64,000 nt of DNA from Pseudoalteromonas sp. T1lg23B (GTDB taxonomy: Bacteria; Pseudomonadota; Gammaproteobacteria; Enterobacterales; Alteromonadaceae): positions 868,429-932,428 of the forward strand of contig NZ_PQBZ01000034.1 in the NCBI RefSeq assembly GCF_002964665.1, written 5' to 3'. Shown in pieces: positions 36,871 through 46,932 of the stretch (positions within the stretch are counted from its first letter, which is position 1; each line of letters starts with the position of its first letter). The position numbers and the translations under genes are program-made. A model generated the notes under the pieces. The model searched no databases. It saw nothing but the letters and a program-made list of their open reading frames with translations, and was not told the DNA's origin.

Positions 36871-39198
36871 AAAGCGGCCTACCAAAGCCTGCAGGCGGTG
36901 ATATTCCGATTCGACTTCATCACAACAACCAGATGCTATCTGAATATTATTGCTGTTGTTCTCGGCCAGATCACTGATACTTGATACCTGATGTGCCATA
37001 TCTTTTGCCACTGCACTTTGCTGTGACGTTGCTGTTGCCACCTGAGAGTTGTAGCTTTCAATCGCCATTACTTGCTCGTTAATTTGCTCAAATGAGGTCG
37101 TGACATAGGTAGTTGTAGCAAAGGTTTGCTCAACGCTCGCCAAAGCCCCTTGCATCGAAGCCACAGTTTGTTTAGAGCCACCTTGTAAGGCTTCAATGAT
37201 AGTGTGGATCTCCTTAGTCGAGTCCTGCGTCTTTTGCGCCAGCGCACGCACTTCGTCCGCCACGACCGCAAATCCGCGCCCTTGCTCTCCAGCACGAGCA
37301 GCCTCTATCGCGGCATTTAACGCCAACAAGTTGGTTTGTTCAGCTATCCCTTTTATCACCTCTAAAACAGAGCCGATATCTGCGCTATCTTTTGCCACCT
37401 TGTCCACTTCATGCGATGTCGCGGTGATGATACTTTTAAGCTCGTTGTTGTTGCGGACATTGGCCTCTACATTGGCTTTACCACCCGCCACTTGCTCAAC
37501 GGCTGTATGGGTTGCTTCGTTAGAACTTTCCGCTGATTGCGCCAGTGATTCAGAGGTCTGTGCCATCTGTTCTATCGCTGCCGATAGCTGTAAGGTCATG
37601 CTTGATTGCTCAGATGACTGCGTTGCCACTTTGTTAAAGTTCTCTCTGAGCGAAGTCACTGAACGGTCCAAGTTTTTAGATGAGTCCGAAACTTCACACA
37701 TTGCTTCATTGATGCTTTGCATCATCTTGTTGAGTGAGCGACCAACCTGACCTATTTCATCATTGTCAGCCTTGTTGAATCGTAAGTTTGCTCTTAAAGA
37801 CAAATCTAACGAGGTCGCTACTTTGACAACAAAATCATTAATCGCCAGTACCGGTTTAGATAAATAACCGCCTAAGAACCATGCTATTGCTAATCCCATT
37901 AAGATCAGTACAACACTGAGCATCACAGCGGCAATCAACATAGTTTCCAACAGGCTTTCGCTCGCCTCAAAGCCTTCCTCTGTGCTGATCTCACTGACTA
38001 TCGCCCAACGTAGCCCCATTAAATCTAATGGGGCAAAAGCAGAGACCACCTCAATGTCAAAATAGTTATTGCCTTGTAAGAAACCATTTTGTCCTTGCAG
38101 TGCTTGCTCAACCGCCTGTGTTTTTACCGTCGCTAAGCCCAGTGTAGAGTTTTTCGCATCAATTTGGTTAATTACATGACTGGCAATGCCTAGGCGCTTA
38201 AGACCCGTTATATATTGAGCCTTATTTTCTAAAAACAAACGACTTTGAGAACGCATCAAATGATCTTCACCCACTAGGTAGGTCTCTCCAGTTTCTCCAA
38301 GCCCTCTTTGCTGCCATTGCTGACCGTAGTTCATGATGTTGTTAATGTTGTCTACTGGCGCTTGAAAAATAAGCACCCCTATACGCTGATTGTCACTAAA
38401 TATAGGCGTTGACAAAAATGCAGCTGGCGCCTCGTAGGAAGGTGTGTAAGGTTTAAAATCTATGAGCGAGACTTCTCCTTGCTGGGTTTTCATTGCAGCT
38501 TGGTACGCATCTCCCAAGCCTGAGTTGCTGTATGGACCAGAGCGTAACGAGGTAGCAAAGTCGAGTTCTTTAAACACTGAGTAAACAACATCGCCAGTTT
38601 GCGCATCAACGATAAAAATATCGTAATAACCAAATGACTCTAATAGCTGTTTGTAAGAATCGTGATATTTCACATGGGTTTGTGCGTAGTCGCTGCCATC
38701 TTGGGCATCATAGAGCTCACTTTTACTGCCCAGCGGGTGCCGATTGTTAGAAATGTAAGTGTATTGAATAGCTCTGGCATTGCTAGAGAGATCCGCCAAC
38801 AACTTTTGCGTATTTATTTCCGCATTATCATTTAGCTCTCGATAGTTAGCAGCGAATTGCTGTTGATAGAAACGTTGCAAAGAGGTGTCTATTTGAGCCT
38901 GACTCGTACCCGAAATCTGCTGCTGATACTGAGAAAAACCAGAGCGAAATGCGATAGTCGCATCGACCGTCATTGCCGAGGATGCCAGCGTTTTGATTTG
39001 CTGCTGCATCATGTCAAAGTAGCTTTCTAGTTGCTCTCTTTTTGCATCCCTGACACCCACTAAACGATTTTGTAACTGCTCCTGCAAAGCTTCATTAGCA
39101 TTAGATTTTGCTAACACTGTTAGAATGCCTGCTGTCGCTATCACCGCTGCCGCGACAATAATTGCCACGTTTAATATAATTTTGCTTTTTATTCTCAC
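36862..39198 (-). CDS. Methyl-accepting chemotaxis protein
   Basis: This 778-residue receptor has an N-terminal membrane helix (about 8-28), a large periplasmic sensing domain of Cache type (to about 410, with [18 protein letters not shown]), a second membrane helix at about 425-447, a HAMP domain and a long cytoplasmic coiled coil. The signalling tip reads [20 protein letters not shown] followed by [15 protein letters not shown], diagnostic for MCPs. It couples to CheA/CheW. The ligand is unknown. It stands alone in this region, and no other che gene is in the window. Confidence 0.92.
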   Translation of the reverse strand: MRIKSKIILNVAIIVAAAVIATAGILTVLAKSNANEALQEQLQNRLVGVRDAKREQLESYFDMMQQQIKTLASSAMTVDATIAFRSGFSQYQQQISGTSQAQIDTSLQRFYQQQFAANYRELNDNAEINTQKLLADLSSNARAIQYTYISNNRHPLGSKSELYDAQDGSDYAQTHVKYHDSYKQLLESFGYYDIFIVDAQTGDVVYSVFKELDFATSLRSGPYSNSGLGDAYQAAMKTQQGEVSLIDFKPYTPSYEAPAAFLSTPIFSDNQRIGVLIFQAPVDNINNIMNYGQQWQQRGLGETGETYLVGEDHLMRSQSRLFLENKAQYITGLKRLGIASHVINQIDAKNSTLGLATVKTQAVEQALQGQNGFLQGNNYFDIEVVSAFAPLDLMGLRWAIVSEISTEEGFEASESLLETMLIAAVMLSVVLILMGLAIAWFLGGYLSKPVLAINDFVVKVATSLDLSLRANLRFNKADNDEIGQVGRSLNKMMQSINEAMCEVSDSSKNLDRSVTSLRENFNKVATQSSEQSSMTLQLSAAIEQMAQTSESLAQSAESSNEATHTAVEQVAGGKANVEANVRNNNELKSIITATSHEVDKVAKDSADIGSVLEVIKGIAEQTNLLALNAAIEAARAGEQGRGFAVVADEVRALAQKTQDSTKEIHTIIEALQGGSKQTVASMQGALASVEQTFATTTYVTTSFEQINEQVMAIESYNSQVATATSQQSAVAKDMAHQVSSISDLAENNSNNIQIASGCCDEVESEYHRLQALVGRFKL

Positions 39199-39320
39199 CG
39201 CATACCTCTACTGCTTGCTGCAAAAACTTCCTGCACAATAAGTAAATTTAGCAGGAGTTTGTACAACAACCACTTTAATTTATACACATAAACTCTTGAG
39301 GGCATCGTAACTGCCTTTTG

Positions 39321-39755
39321 TTACAAGTTTTGTTTGTAAATATTTGGCACCGTTATTTGCATAAACGGGTAAGCATCGCTGATGGGTTCAAAGCCATATT
39401 GCTTATACAATCCGTGTGCATCCTTAGTTGCTAGCATGGTGCGACGTAACCCCTGCAATTCAGGATGTGCATGGACCGCGGCCATTAATTTCTTGCTAAA
39501 CCCCTTACCACGAAAAGCAGGCTGCACAAAAACATCTGCCAAGTAGCCAAATGTAGCCTTGTCAGTGACCATTCTAGCAAATGCGATTAAACCATCTTGT
39601 GGGTCTATGATGGCAAAGCACACACTGTTCTCTAATGCTTTTTTAAGCAGTGGTTTGGGAATGTTTTCTGCCCAGTAAGATTGGCTTATATACGCGTGTA
39701 TATCATCCAAATAAGAAAGGATAAGGTGAGAGTCTGAGGTCACGTTAACTTGCAT
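39321..39755 (-). CDS. GNAT-family N-acetyltransferase
   Basis: The ATG at 39755 has GGAG about seven bases upstream and gives 144 residues; a frame starting seven codons earlier is less likely. The acetyl-CoA-binding motif is VQPAFRGKGFSKKLM and the C-terminal KDAHGLYKQYGFEPI is the usual GNAT motif B region. It probably acetylates a small molecule, and the substrate is unknown. It lies between the chemotaxis receptor and the AbgT transporter, with gaps suggesting its own promoter. Confidence 0.85.
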   Translation of the reverse strand: MQVNVTSDSHLILSYLDDIHAYISQSYWAENIPKPLLKKALENSVCFAIIDPQDGLIAFARMVTDKATFGYLADVFVQPAFRGKGFSKKLMAAVHAHPELQGLRRTMLATKDAHGLYKQYGFEPISDAYPFMQITVPNIYKQNL

Positions 39756-39833
39756 ATCGGGCTCCATTTGATGCAATAGCGTGATAAAAAGATTACCACC
39801 ACTGCGGAGCCCATACCATTGAAATTTATCTAC

Positions 39834-41387
39834 TTATGAACCTAAATATTCATAGCTCGCTTGCAAACCCAAGGGAATATCCAGCCCCCAATATATCAAT
39901 AAGAACAAGCTCCAGCCAATCAAAAAGGCTATCGAATATGGCAGCATCATCGCTATCAATGTACCAATGCCAGTTCCTTTTACATATTTCTGACAATAGA
40001 CCACAACCAGAGGAAAATAAGGCATCAATGGGGTAATGATATTGGAGCTAGAATCACCCACACGGTACGCGGCTTGACTTAAATCAGGTGAAATACCCAA
40101 TTGCATCAACATAGGCACGAATATTGGTCCCAATAACGCCCATTTTGCCGAACTAGAGCCCACGAATAGATTTACAAATGCAGTTAAGAAGATAATCCCA
40201 ACCACAGTAATACCACTTGGCAATGCGAGCGACTTGAGTACTTCCGCCCCCTCAATTGCCAACAAAGCACCTAGATTCGACTGAGCAAACGCGGCGATAA
40301 ACAAAGCACAGAAAAATGCCATCACAATGTAATAAGCCATACTGCCCATTGATTTGCTCATCGCATCTATCATGTCTTTAGAGGACTTAAAAGTTCCAAC
40401 CATAAAGCCAAACACGGCACCTGGTATCCAAAATAGTAAAAATATTAGAGGTACGATTGATTGCATCAAAGGCGCGCTAAAATCTGTTAATGCACCTGAG
40501 GGGCTACGCAGTGCCGAATCTTCACCACTTGCAGCATATGTAAGTAGAGCAATACCCGCGAGCATCACGGTACTTGCAACATAAAAACCTTTACGTTCAA
40601 CATCCGTAACTTCATGGAATTCAGGGAGATCGTTTGTATCTCCATCTACTGGAGTATTTCTCAATCTAGGTTCAATAATTTTATCTGTGATATACCAACC
40701 TAACAGAATGATAAATACACTCGATGCTGATGTAAAAAACCAGTTATTCAAAGGGTTAATTGACATATCTGGGTCGATAATGTGCGCCGCACTTTGGGTA
40801 AAACTCTGTAATAGTGGGTCAATACCTGACGGAATAAAGTTAGCACTAAAGCCGCCACTTACACCTGCAAATGCAGCCGCTATCCCAGCTAAAGGATGAC
40901 GTCCCATGGCGTAGAAAATAACGCCAGCAAGTGGAATAACCAATACATAACCCGCATCCGTTGCCGTGTGACTTACAATTGCAACCAAAATGATAGAAGG
41001 AGTAAGTAACATCTGAGGGGTGCGTTTAAGCATCAATTTTAGACCAACATTAATATAACCAGAATGTTCTGCCACACCGACACCTAACATGGCAACCAGT
41101 ACCACACCTAACGGTGCAAAGCTGGTAAATGTTTTAACCATCGATGCCAAGAAGCTAGCGAGCGCATCACCACTTAATAAATTGTGCACCACAATCGCTT
41201 GCCCTGTTCTTGGGTCAATCGACTCAAATTGAGTGTTAGAAAAAAGCCAAGAAAGCAGCCAAATCAATAACATTGAGAATAAAAAAATCATGGCTGGGTC
41301 AGGTAGTTTATTACCGACCCGCTCAATAAAATTCAGAAATCGAGTCACTGCGCCATTATTTACTGCACCGTTCGCCTGTGAGTCCAT
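39834..41387 (-). CDS. AbgT-family transporter
   Basis: This 517-residue inner-membrane protein has the AbgT family pattern: FIERVGNKLPDPAMIFLFSM near the start, SHTATDAGYVLVIPLAGVIF and FVNLFVGSSSAKWALLGPIF in the core, and YRVGDSSSNIITPLMPYFPL near the end. Members export or import p-aminobenzoyl-glutamate and some act as antimetabolite (sulfonamide) exporters. AAGGA lies before the ATG. No peptidase partner (AbgA/B) is adjacent, which weakens a folate-breakdown-uptake role. Confidence 0.9.
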   Translation of the reverse strand: MDSQANGAVNNGAVTRFLNFIERVGNKLPDPAMIFLFSMLLIWLLSWLFSNTQFESIDPRTGQAIVVHNLLSGDALASFLASMVKTFTSFAPLGVVLVAMLGVGVAEHSGYINVGLKLMLKRTPQMLLTPSIILVAIVSHTATDAGYVLVIPLAGVIFYAMGRHPLAGIAAAFAGVSGGFSANFIPSGIDPLLQSFTQSAAHIIDPDMSINPLNNWFFTSASSVFIILLGWYITDKIIEPRLRNTPVDGDTNDLPEFHEVTDVERKGFYVASTVMLAGIALLTYAASGEDSALRSPSGALTDFSAPLMQSIVPLIFLLFWIPGAVFGFMVGTFKSSKDMIDAMSKSMGSMAYYIVMAFFCALFIAAFAQSNLGALLAIEGAEVLKSLALPSGITVVGIIFLTAFVNLFVGSSSAKWALLGPIFVPMLMQLGISPDLSQAAYRVGDSSSNIITPLMPYFPLVVVYCQKYVKGTGIGTLIAMMLPYSIAFLIGWSLFLLIYWGLDIPLGLQASYEYLGS

Positions 41388-41536
41388 ATTTGTTCCTTAA
41401 TAAAAAAATCACCTAACTGTACTTAAATTTAACATTCGTCGCAATATCCAGCACAGCCGCATTGTGGTAATACCCTTTACTTCCAGACAAATAGGCTATG
41501 CTTTAGCTCATACTTAGATTTCCTGATGGGGCTACT

Positions 41537-42391
41537 ATGATCAATATTGATGACAAAGTAATAAACGACATAAAGAGTGGCTTCAATTTACCACCAAAAC
41601 CCGAGCTTCTAGAGCAACTACAAGCTGCTATTAAACAACCAGAACCGGAATTAACTTACATAGCAGAATTAATAGCCACCGACCTGTCAACATCTGCAGC
41701 GGTCCTTAAGGTGATCAATTCGCCCGCTTACGGCATGTCTCGCACCGTCACTGATATCAAGCAAGCCGTGATGTTTTTGGGTCTTGATAGTGTTACTCAA
41801 TTAGTAACTAGCTGTTTATTACAGCAATCATTCGAACAAAATACCTGCTGTATTAGTCTTGAGAGATTTTGGGATACCTCTAGCGAAATTGCGGCGATTG
41901 CGACCCTCATTGGCAAAAAAATTAAGTCTCAGGTCCCCGCTGAAAACCTACACATGCTCGGATTATTTCACGATGCAGGGATCCCCGCTATGGCGGTGAA
42001 ATATCCAGACTATGTCAAGGTACTCGATATCGCCAATAACAGTCTCGACACCCCCCTGACTCAATTTGAAGAACAGGCTTACAATACGGATCACACTATT
42101 GTGGGTTACTTTCTAGCATCCGGCTGGCATTTACCAAAGCCAATATGCCACCTGATTTTACGTCATCATGATTTAGAGTTTTTATTAGAGCCTCATGATC
42201 AAGAGTCTTTGCTCAGTTACGCCACGCTAAAAATGGCTGAGAACCTCGTGCACACGCAAAAACGCTTTAGGGATACGCCGGATTGGTTACATATTAAATC
42301 CCACGTGCTTAACACATTAGAATTAGACGATGACGATTATCAAGATATCTTGGAAGATGTCGCAGACTACTTTCAGGAGCGTTTTAGTTAG
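41537..42391 (+). CDS. HDOD-domain protein
   Basis: This 284-residue protein contains the HDOD domain, a relative of HD phosphohydrolases often lacking the metal residues. Visible segments are FNLPPKPELLEQL, DLSTSAAVLKVINSPAYGMS and ITDIKQAVMFLGLD-like TDIKQAVMFLGLDSV, with LHMLGLFHDAGIPAM later. HDOD proteins are linked to signalling and stress control, with unclear biochemistry. It has no additional GGDEF or EAL domain here. It is monocistronic. Confidence 0.85.
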   Translation: MINIDDKVINDIKSGFNLPPKPELLEQLQAAIKQPEPELTYIAELIATDLSTSAAVLKVINSPAYGMSRTVTDIKQAVMFLGLDSVTQLVTSCLLQQSFEQNTCCISLERFWDTSSEIAAIATLIGKKIKSQVPAENLHMLGLFHDAGIPAMAVKYPDYVKVLDIANNSLDTPLTQFEEQAYNTDHTIVGYFLASGWHLPKPICHLILRHHDLEFLLEPHDQESLLSYATLKMAENLVHTQKRFRDTPDWLHIKSHVLNTLELDDDDYQDILEDVADYFQERFS

Positions 42392-42481
42392 ACTGTCAAG
42401 CAGTACCGAAATATGTAAACTAATTGTTCAGTTTTAAAAGCGCAAGCGCTACTATGGCACAAAAAATTATAAGGAATCATC

Positions 42482-43711
42482 GTGCTGTTGGCGCTAAAAC
42501 ACAAACTCAATTCCATCGGTTCCACACTTGGTCCCGGTATTCTCATGGCTACCGCTGCAATTGGTGGTTCGCATTTGGTGGCAGCAACACAGGCAGGCGC
42601 ACTGTTTGGTTGGCAGCTACTATGGCTAATCTTGGCCGTAAACCTTCTTAAATATCCTTTTTTCCGCTTTGGTGTTGAATACACGCTATTGAGTAAAAGC
42701 AGTTTAGTTGCCGGTTATCAGCAACAAGGGAAGGCTGTTTTCATCGCCTTTATTGTGCTCAATATTATTGCTGCTATCGTCAATACAGCTGGCGTGTTGT
42801 TACTCACGGCCAGTTTGTTGCACTATGCGCTGCCTTGGGCAATTGACATCACCGTATTATGCTTTGCAATTTTGGCTTTATGTCTGGCGATTTTGCTACT
42901 AGGTCATTACAAGCTGCTTGATAAGGCTAGTAAGTGGATCATGCTCACGCTGACCGTTTCAACCGTTACTGCATTGTGTATCGCAATTGGACAAGGTGCG
43001 GCAAACCCACCACCCGCAAATCCGCCTGAACCCTTTCAAATGGCCATGTTAGGGTTTTTAGTCGTGTTAATGGGATGGATGCCAGCCCCTATTGAGATCT
43101 CCGCTATCAACTCTCTTTGGCTTAAAGCTAAGACGAGAACATCCGAACTCACGCTCAAGCAAGGGCTTTTTGATTTTAACCTTGGCTATGGGCTCACCGC
43201 TGCACTTGCGGTGGTATTTTTCTCACTGGGCGTGCTCATTCAATATGGCAGCGCCACAAAGATTGAACTGGCAGGCGTCGCTTTTAGTCAGCAACTTATC
43301 AGCATGTATACGCAAACTATTGGCCCGTGGTCTCATTCACTGGTTGCCGCGATTGCGTTCTTATGTATGTTTGGCACCACTTTGACGGTATTAGATGGTT
43401 ACGCTAGAACACTAAATGAATCTTTGCACTTAACACGAAAGTCTATTCCTAAATACACCTTGTCACTACTGGTACTGCTTCAAGCTGCGCTGGGTATGAC
43501 TGTGGTATTGTTTTTCAAAGCTAATTTAAAAGACATGCTGACGTTTGCAATGACATTAGCCTTCGTCACCACGCCTATTTTTGCTTGGTTTAACTATCGT
43601 TTAATGAAGGTGATTGATAATCAGCCCCGAGGTTTTATGAAGCTGTTAAGTTGGCTAGGATTAGCGTATTTGTTCGGTTTTACACTGCTGTTTTTATACT
43701 GGCGCTTTTAA
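42482..43711 (+). CDS. Nramp-related transporter lacking the canonical metal-site motifs
   Basis: The GTG start at 42482 has AAGGA upstream and gives 409 residues with about 11 membrane helices. The overall pattern is that of the Nramp (COG1914) family, beginning STLGPGILMATAAIGGSH. The DPGN motif that binds metal in helix 1 is replaced by AIGGSH, and the helix-6 MPH motif is replaced by MGWMPAPIEIS. These changes are shared, as far as I recall, with a separate Nramp-like branch whose substrate is unknown. Manganese or iron import should therefore not be assumed. Confidence 0.75.
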   Translation: MLLALKHKLNSIGSTLGPGILMATAAIGGSHLVAATQAGALFGWQLLWLILAVNLLKYPFFRFGVEYTLLSKSSLVAGYQQQGKAVFIAFIVLNIIAAIVNTAGVLLLTASLLHYALPWAIDITVLCFAILALCLAILLLGHYKLLDKASKWIMLTLTVSTVTALCIAIGQGAANPPPANPPEPFQMAMLGFLVVLMGWMPAPIEISAINSLWLKAKTRTSELTLKQGLFDFNLGYGLTAALAVVFFSLGVLIQYGSATKIELAGVAFSQQLISMYTQTIGPWSHSLVAAIAFLCMFGTTLTVLDGYARTLNESLHLTRKSIPKYTLSLLVLLQAALGMTVVLFFKANLKDMLTFAMTLAFVTTPIFAWFNYRLMKVIDNQPRGFMKLLSWLGLAYLFGFTLLFLYWRF

Positions 43712-43718
43712 CCTTGAT

Positions 43719-43743
43719 AGGGAGCCACATAGTTGGCTCCCTT
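43719..43743. terminator. Bidirectional terminator
   Basis: An eight-base stem, GGGAGCCA with TGGCTCCC, lies between the Nramp-like gene and the convergent TonB-like gene. A short T/A flank is present on both sides. Confidence 0.6.
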
Positions 43744-43758
43744 ATTGCCATTAAACCG

Positions 43759-44841
43759 TTAACGACTCATTTTAAACGCCAGCCGCACTGATGTTTTAGC
43801 ACTCACGGCTTCACCATCTACAAACTTAGGCGCGTAACGCCAATCTTTTAATGCTTTGATGGAGTTCTTCACAAACATTTCACCATGCTCTTTATCCAAC
43901 ACCTTTATGTCTTCTACGAATCCCTCAGGCGTGACTGTAAACTCTAAATCAACCCACCCTTCTTTACGTGCTCTAGCCGCTCGGGTTGGATATATTGGTT
44001 CTATTCTGTATAAAGGCGTTTGTTCAATATCATCCTGCCAAGGCTTCATTTTCGCAATAGCAACACAGTGGCGTGTCGCCAGCTCCCGTTTACCGAGCCG
44101 TTCATATAAACCAACCAAACGCGAGTGAGCCACAAGTTCTAGCGGGTGATCAAAATCTAACTTTTCATCAAACACAGCCACAACTTGATTCAACTTTTCG
44201 ATGGCATTATTGTTTTGCTTGCGAGCAGCAAGCAGTTCAGCAACCCATAAATCAACCGTTAATCTATGAACTGAGTCCTTGGGTAAGTGCTGTTGGTTGA
44301 TCTCATCAGCATGGCGTAAGTAGCTTTTAGCTCGGCTGTAATCTCCAACGATATTTAACGTCTTAGCGGCCTCAAAATAGACTGTTGACTCAAGCAATTT
44401 ATTGCCTGACTGTTTCGCAATCTCAAGCGACTTAGAAATATATTCCCTCGCAGTGAGATCCTTTTTCGGTAGTAACCAGTCAGCCTTAAGCATATAAGAA
44501 TCTATTAGCTCAACCGCATTATCACCATAGATTTTTTCTAATGTCGCAATCGCACGATCCAGTAGATTCAACGCTTCTTCTTTATTATCAAAAGCAATAG
44601 ATTTAGCGTAGTTAATAATCAGATTGGCAGTGTTTTCAGTTTGCTCCCCAAACACCGCGCGGCCTTGTTCGTATGCTAACTTGGCGTATCGTTCAATCTC
44701 TTGGAAGTCTTCATGTTTTTCAACCGCTTGCTGATAAGCGCGGTAATTTTGATTAAATTGCTCACGTACATCTGGTTGCGCAGACGCCGTTGAACACAAT
44801 AGTGCGCTGGTTAATAGCAGCGCTCGTGACGTATAAGGCAT
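43759..44841 (-). CDS. Exported TPR protein with C-terminal TonB domain
   Basis: The ATG at 44841 has AAGGA upstream and gives a signal peptide ending STASAQ, for 360 residues; a longer frame overlaps yfcL. The middle is helical and repeat-like (TPR). The last 90 residues are a TonB C-terminal domain: IEPIYPTRAARARKEGWVDL, FTVTPEGFVEDIKV and ALKDWRYAPKFVDG. Unlike classical TonB it lacks an N-terminal membrane anchor and Pro-rich linker, so a cleaved periplasmic form is expected. It may be an accessory protein rather than an ExbBD-driven transducer. No exbBD genes are near. Confidence 0.75.
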   Translation of the reverse strand: MPYTSRALLLTSALLCSTASAQPDVREQFNQNYRAYQQAVEKHEDFQEIERYAKLAYEQGRAVFGEQTENTANLIINYAKSIAFDNKEEALNLLDRAIATLEKIYGDNAVELIDSYMLKADWLLPKKDLTAREYISKSLEIAKQSGNKLLESTVYFEAAKTLNIVGDYSRAKSYLRHADEINQQHLPKDSVHRLTVDLWVAELLAARKQNNNAIEKLNQVVAVFDEKLDFDHPLELVAHSRLVGLYERLGKRELATRHCVAIAKMKPWQDDIEQTPLYRIEPIYPTRAARARKEGWVDLEFTVTPEGFVEDIKVLDKEHGEMFVKNSIKALKDWRYAPKFVDGEAVSAKTSVRLAFKMSR

Positions 44842-44900
44842 AATGAATCCTTTCTGAAATTCCCTATTATAAATACAAAATTTGAAATGAAAATAGCTTT

Positions 44901-45179
44901 TTAAGCCGCTAATGCTTTTAACTGTTCCCAAATATCAACGACATGTGCTTTGTCTTCTTCAGTGAGTTCACCACTGCGATATGCTTTAACTAGGCTTTTT
45001 TCAACGCTTTCGTTTAATTCTTGTGCACTCATTTGTTCACCAGCGACTTGCGCATAGCCCACAGCCAAATCGAAATGACCACGCAGGTAGCCACCTGCAA
45101 ACAACTCATCATCTGTTGCTCTATCTACCAGCGCATCAAAAAACTGTTGTGCTGCATCTACATATTCTTGAAATGACAT
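44901..45179 (-). CDS. yfcL: YfcL family protein
   Basis: This 92-residue acidic helical protein matches YfcL by pattern (AAQQFFDALVDRATDDELFA, GGYLRGHFDLAVG, GELTEEDKAHVVDIWEQLK). Its function is unknown. It lies nine bases after the NAD-kinase-like gene, which in turn overlaps epmC. In enterobacteria yfcL and yfcM (epmC) are also neighbours, which supports the assignment. Confidence 0.85.
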   Translation of the reverse strand: MSFQEYVDAAQQFFDALVDRATDDELFAGGYLRGHFDLAVGYAQVAGEQMSAQELNESVEKSLVKAYRSGELTEEDKAHVVDIWEQLKALAA

Positions 45180-45188
45180 AAGTGTCTC

Positions 45189-46316
45189 CTAGTTTAAATC
45201 TGGGTGGCCGACGGCATACATCACATGATCATTATATCCTGTGATGACTTTGATATAACCGCTCAGGGCATCATCTAATTGCTCATCACCGGTATCGGCA
45301 ATGAGGGGGCGACCGTTAAGCGCTTGTAGCTTAGTTTTGGTTGCTACAACAATGATGTTTTCTTTACCTATTGTTTTAATTAATTCTGGGCTGAGTTGCT
45401 GATTACCTCGGCCAAAAATGTGGCCTTGACCACCTATGAGGGTGATCACTAATTTGCTTGGTACGCACTTAACCTTGGCTAATAACTCACTGGCTGTCAT
45501 ATCTTGAGCGACAAGTTGGTGGTCTTGAATAAGATCAACGCCTAATAGGGTATTTTCTAAACCCAGTTCTTCCATAATGGCAGCGACGGTTGAACCTGAG
45601 CCCATTATGTACTGTGTGTCGGCGTCCATCTCACTGATAACATATGCTGCGATATCAGCAAGTACGAGTTCATCACTTTCTTTACCGCCGTTTTTGACGC
45701 TTTGAACATAGCGCAACTCAGAGGGTACTTGCATTTCACCGTAACGTTTCGCCCTCACAGTGCCTTGACGGAAAGCCTCTTCATCAATATCCATAACATC
45801 AGCCTCAGACAAGGTAACCAACTCTCCCGTTACCAACATGTCTACCACTCGCCCCGCAGCTTTAGGGGTAATGGCATATACGCCCGAGTGAATTTTACAA
45901 CCCGCTGGTACACCAAGCACAGGGACATTATCATCAACCGCCGCGCAAATATTGCGCGCGGTGCCATCACCACCGGCAAATAGAATCATATCAACGCCAC
46001 ATGCCAGCATAGCTTTAGCGGCCTGCTCTGTATCTTGTGGTGTTGTCGGTTGTTTGCTCTGATAAACAATTTGAGTTTTAAAACCAAGCGCTTTGGCTGT
46101 CGTTTCGCCCATGTCACCATTCACCGTAAAGACTTCTATGTGCGCTTGATGAGCGAGTAGCTGTTCAAGGGCAAGCTGTGTTCTTTGATTCGCTTTTGGC
46201 ATGGCTCCCAGTGCCAACGCCTGCTTAGCGGTGTGTTCACCATCGCTCCCTTTTAGAGCGACGCTACCACCCAAACCAGCCACTGGGTTAATTATCAAAC
46301 CAAGTTTAAACTGCAT
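45189..46316 (-). CDS. ATP-NAD kinase-like protein (COG3199)
   Basis: The ATG at 46316 has AAGGAG seven bases upstream and starts MQFKLGLIINPVAGLGG, for 375 residues; an earlier frame start lies inside epmC. The kinase motif is ILFAGGDGTARNI, the GGDGT of NAD and diacylglycerol kinases, followed by GVPAGCKIHSGVYA. COG3199 members are predicted polyphosphate/ATP-dependent NAD kinases of unproven function. The gene overlaps the end of epmC by 11 bases, suggesting coupled translation. Confidence 0.8.
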   Translation of the reverse strand: MQFKLGLIINPVAGLGGSVALKGSDGEHTAKQALALGAMPKANQRTQLALEQLLAHQAHIEVFTVNGDMGETTAKALGFKTQIVYQSKQPTTPQDTEQAAKAMLACGVDMILFAGGDGTARNICAAVDDNVPVLGVPAGCKIHSGVYAITPKAAGRVVDMLVTGELVTLSEADVMDIDEEAFRQGTVRAKRYGEMQVPSELRYVQSVKNGGKESDELVLADIAAYVISEMDADTQYIMGSGSTVAAIMEELGLENTLLGVDLIQDHQLVAQDMTASELLAKVKCVPSKLVITLIGGQGHIFGRGNQQLSPELIKTIGKENIIVVATKTKLQALNGRPLIADTGDEQLDDALSGYIKVITGYNDHVMYAVGHPDLN

Positions 46317-46860
46317 CAAGAAGCTCCTTTGGACAATGCCAACTAAATTGTGTCGGTGAAAGCGGCCAGGGGGTTTTATAAAAATCACTTAGCGCACGGA
46401 GTAACTGTTCCGTGCGGCGATTAAAACCGTTCTCAAGTAACGCGATTACTTGCTTATGTACCCGTCGTTGAAAGCTGAATCGACAAGTTTGTTCGCCATT
46501 GAGGTTATCTACCGAGACATTAAATTCAAATCCTGCAGCGACACTCAGCGCCCACTCGATAGCCTGAGGTTTAACTTCAACATTTTCGAACTCAAGCTGT
46601 TTTGCTTTGTCACGGCCATCCGGACAATACCAATAGCCATAATCTTCTAGCGCTCGTCGTTTTGCTCCAGCCACCAGCCAATGCGCTATTTCGTGCAGTG
46701 CACTGGCATAAAACCCATGGGCAAATACCACTTGGTGATAATCACAACGTTTGTTTGCGGGAAGATAAATAGGCTCATCATCTCCCTTCACTAGTCGCGT
46801 GTTATATTGAGTTGAAAATAGTTGATCAAAGATAGTGATCAAATCGCTGATGTGATGCAT
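46306..46860 (-). CDS. epmC: Elongation factor P hydroxylase
   Basis: This 184-residue protein is EpmC (YfcM), which hydroxylates the beta-lysylated Lys of elongation factor P. The metal-binding stretch FYASALHEIAHWLVAG carries HExxH, followed by RRALEDYGYWYCPDGRD. Length and pattern fit the family. It is first in the epmC / COG3199 / yfcL unit. Confidence 0.88.
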   Translation of the reverse strand: MHHISDLITIFDQLFSTQYNTRLVKGDDEPIYLPANKRCDYHQVVFAHGFYASALHEIAHWLVAGAKRRALEDYGYWYCPDGRDKAKQLEFENVEVKPQAIEWALSVAAGFEFNVSVDNLNGEQTCRFSFQRRVHKQVIALLENGFNRRTEQLLRALSDFYKTPWPLSPTQFSWHCPKELLDAV

Positions 46861-46932
46861 TAACTACGAGCAAACCATATGTTATTTAATGGCCGCAGAT
46901 TGTACGTACTTTTAGGCAGGAAGTAAAAAGCT

